From WS-7 sp035635575 (GTDB lineage Bacteria; Eisenbacteria; RBG-16-71-46; SZUA-252), in contig DASQAV010000142.1 of assembly GCA_035635575.1 (NCBI GenBank), positions 1 to 11,136 of the forward strand: a stretch of DNA of 11,136 nt. Direction: 5' to 3'. This document shows, one piece after another, positions 10,939 through 11,136 of the stretch; within the stretch, counting starts at the first letter, position 1; each line of letters begins with the position of its first letter. The notes beneath the pieces were generated by a model. It saw nothing but the letters and a program-made list of their open reading frames with translations. It was not told the DNA's origin and made no database searches. The position numbers and the translations under genes were made by a program.

Positions 10939-11136
10939 CTATTTGTACAGCGTCCCGGTGTTCAGGACCGGTGTCGCGGCATGCTCCCCGCAGAGCACCA
11001 CGAGCAGGTTCGACACCATCGCGGCCTTGCGCTCCTCGTCCAGCTCCACGACGTTGTTCTTGCCGAGGCGATCGAGCGCCATCTCCACCATGCCCACGGC
11101 CCCTTCCACGATCCGTGTCCGCGCCGCGATGATCGC
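10939..11136 (-). CDS. SPFH/Band-7 domain protein, C-terminal fragment (5' end outside window)
   Basis: Only the last 65 codons are present, so the N-terminus and the SPFH domain itself are not seen. The fragment reads ARTRIVEGAVGMVEMALDRL, then a Lys-Asn-Asn turn, VELDEERKAAMVSNLLVVLC, and ends in TPVLNTGTLYK. The order VGMVEMAL, LDEERKAAMVSNLLVVLC and NTGTLY is one I know from the end of bacterial SPFH proteins related to flotillin/stomatin. These form membrane-associated ring assemblies that scaffold other proteins. The stop TAG (10939-10941) is 7 nt before the Arc-like start, so the two genes are very probably one transcript. Call is based on C-terminal resemblance from memory; the upstream sequence would settle it. 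Confidence 0.75.
   Translation of the reverse strand, partial: AIIAARTRIVEGAVGMVEMALDRLGKNNVVELDEERKAAMVSNLLVVLCGEHAATPVLNTGTLYK

Overview
The window is a visibly GC-rich piece of a bacterial chromosome with dense gene packing and no rRNA, tRNA, CRISPR array or insertion sequence. Two lipoprotein signals, a HlyD-type periplasmic adaptor and a CsgG/LpoB-like lipoprotein point to a diderm (Gram-negative type) cell. The mix of a SpoIIE-type phosphatase, an SPFH protein with an Arc-like partner and a flavoprotein/NapH fusion resembles poorly cultured phyla such as Eisenbacteria, Gemmatimonadota or Acidobacteriota. The phylum is a guess; no marker gene is present.

Layout, left to right. Positions 1-1206 (+) hold the 3' part of a membrane-anchored SpoIIE/RsbU-type serine phosphatase. 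Its tail overlaps by 35 bp a three-gene operon on the minus strand (3982 down to 1172): lipoprotein HlyD-like adaptor, ABC ATPase and ABC-2 permease, an efflux system of the YbhG/YbhF/YbhS kind. Positions 3983-4939 are a weakly coding stretch: a 14-nt tandem duplication at the adaptor start, a strong hairpin just before a Shine-Dalgarno site, and an ORF that begins with a signal peptide but whose reading frame becomes uncertain. A plus-strand group follows: a secreted helix-hairpin-helix (ComEA-like) protein (4940-5344), a 15-bp hairpin, a 755-aa fusion of a flavin oxidoreductase with a NapH/CcoG-type iron-sulfur membrane protein (5435-7702), and one base later a radical SAM enzyme (7704-8603). 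The radical SAM gene shares its stop codon bases (CTAG) with a convergent CsgG/LpoB-like lipoprotein gene (9985 down to 8600). A divergent intergenic region with a sigma-54-like site and a structured leader then leads to a small four-helix membrane protein (10150-10578). The right end holds, on the minus strand, the C-terminus of an SPFH/Band-7 protein, a 61-aa Arc-like protein and a 55-codon open frame without a start codon that could be reached by a +1 shift at the Arc stop codon.

How the parts may work together. The adaptor, ATPase and permease should form one export pump, with an outer-membrane channel encoded elsewhere. The fusion protein looks like a NAD(P)H to FAD to [4Fe-4S] electron line at the membrane. 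Being almost fused in transcription and translation to a radical SAM enzyme, it is a good candidate to supply that enzyme with electrons; this is inference. The most unusual point is that the fusion's flavin-binding C-terminal motif (GDLTG) sits at its N-terminus, before the GxGxxG motif, which suggests a circularly permuted flavoprotein.
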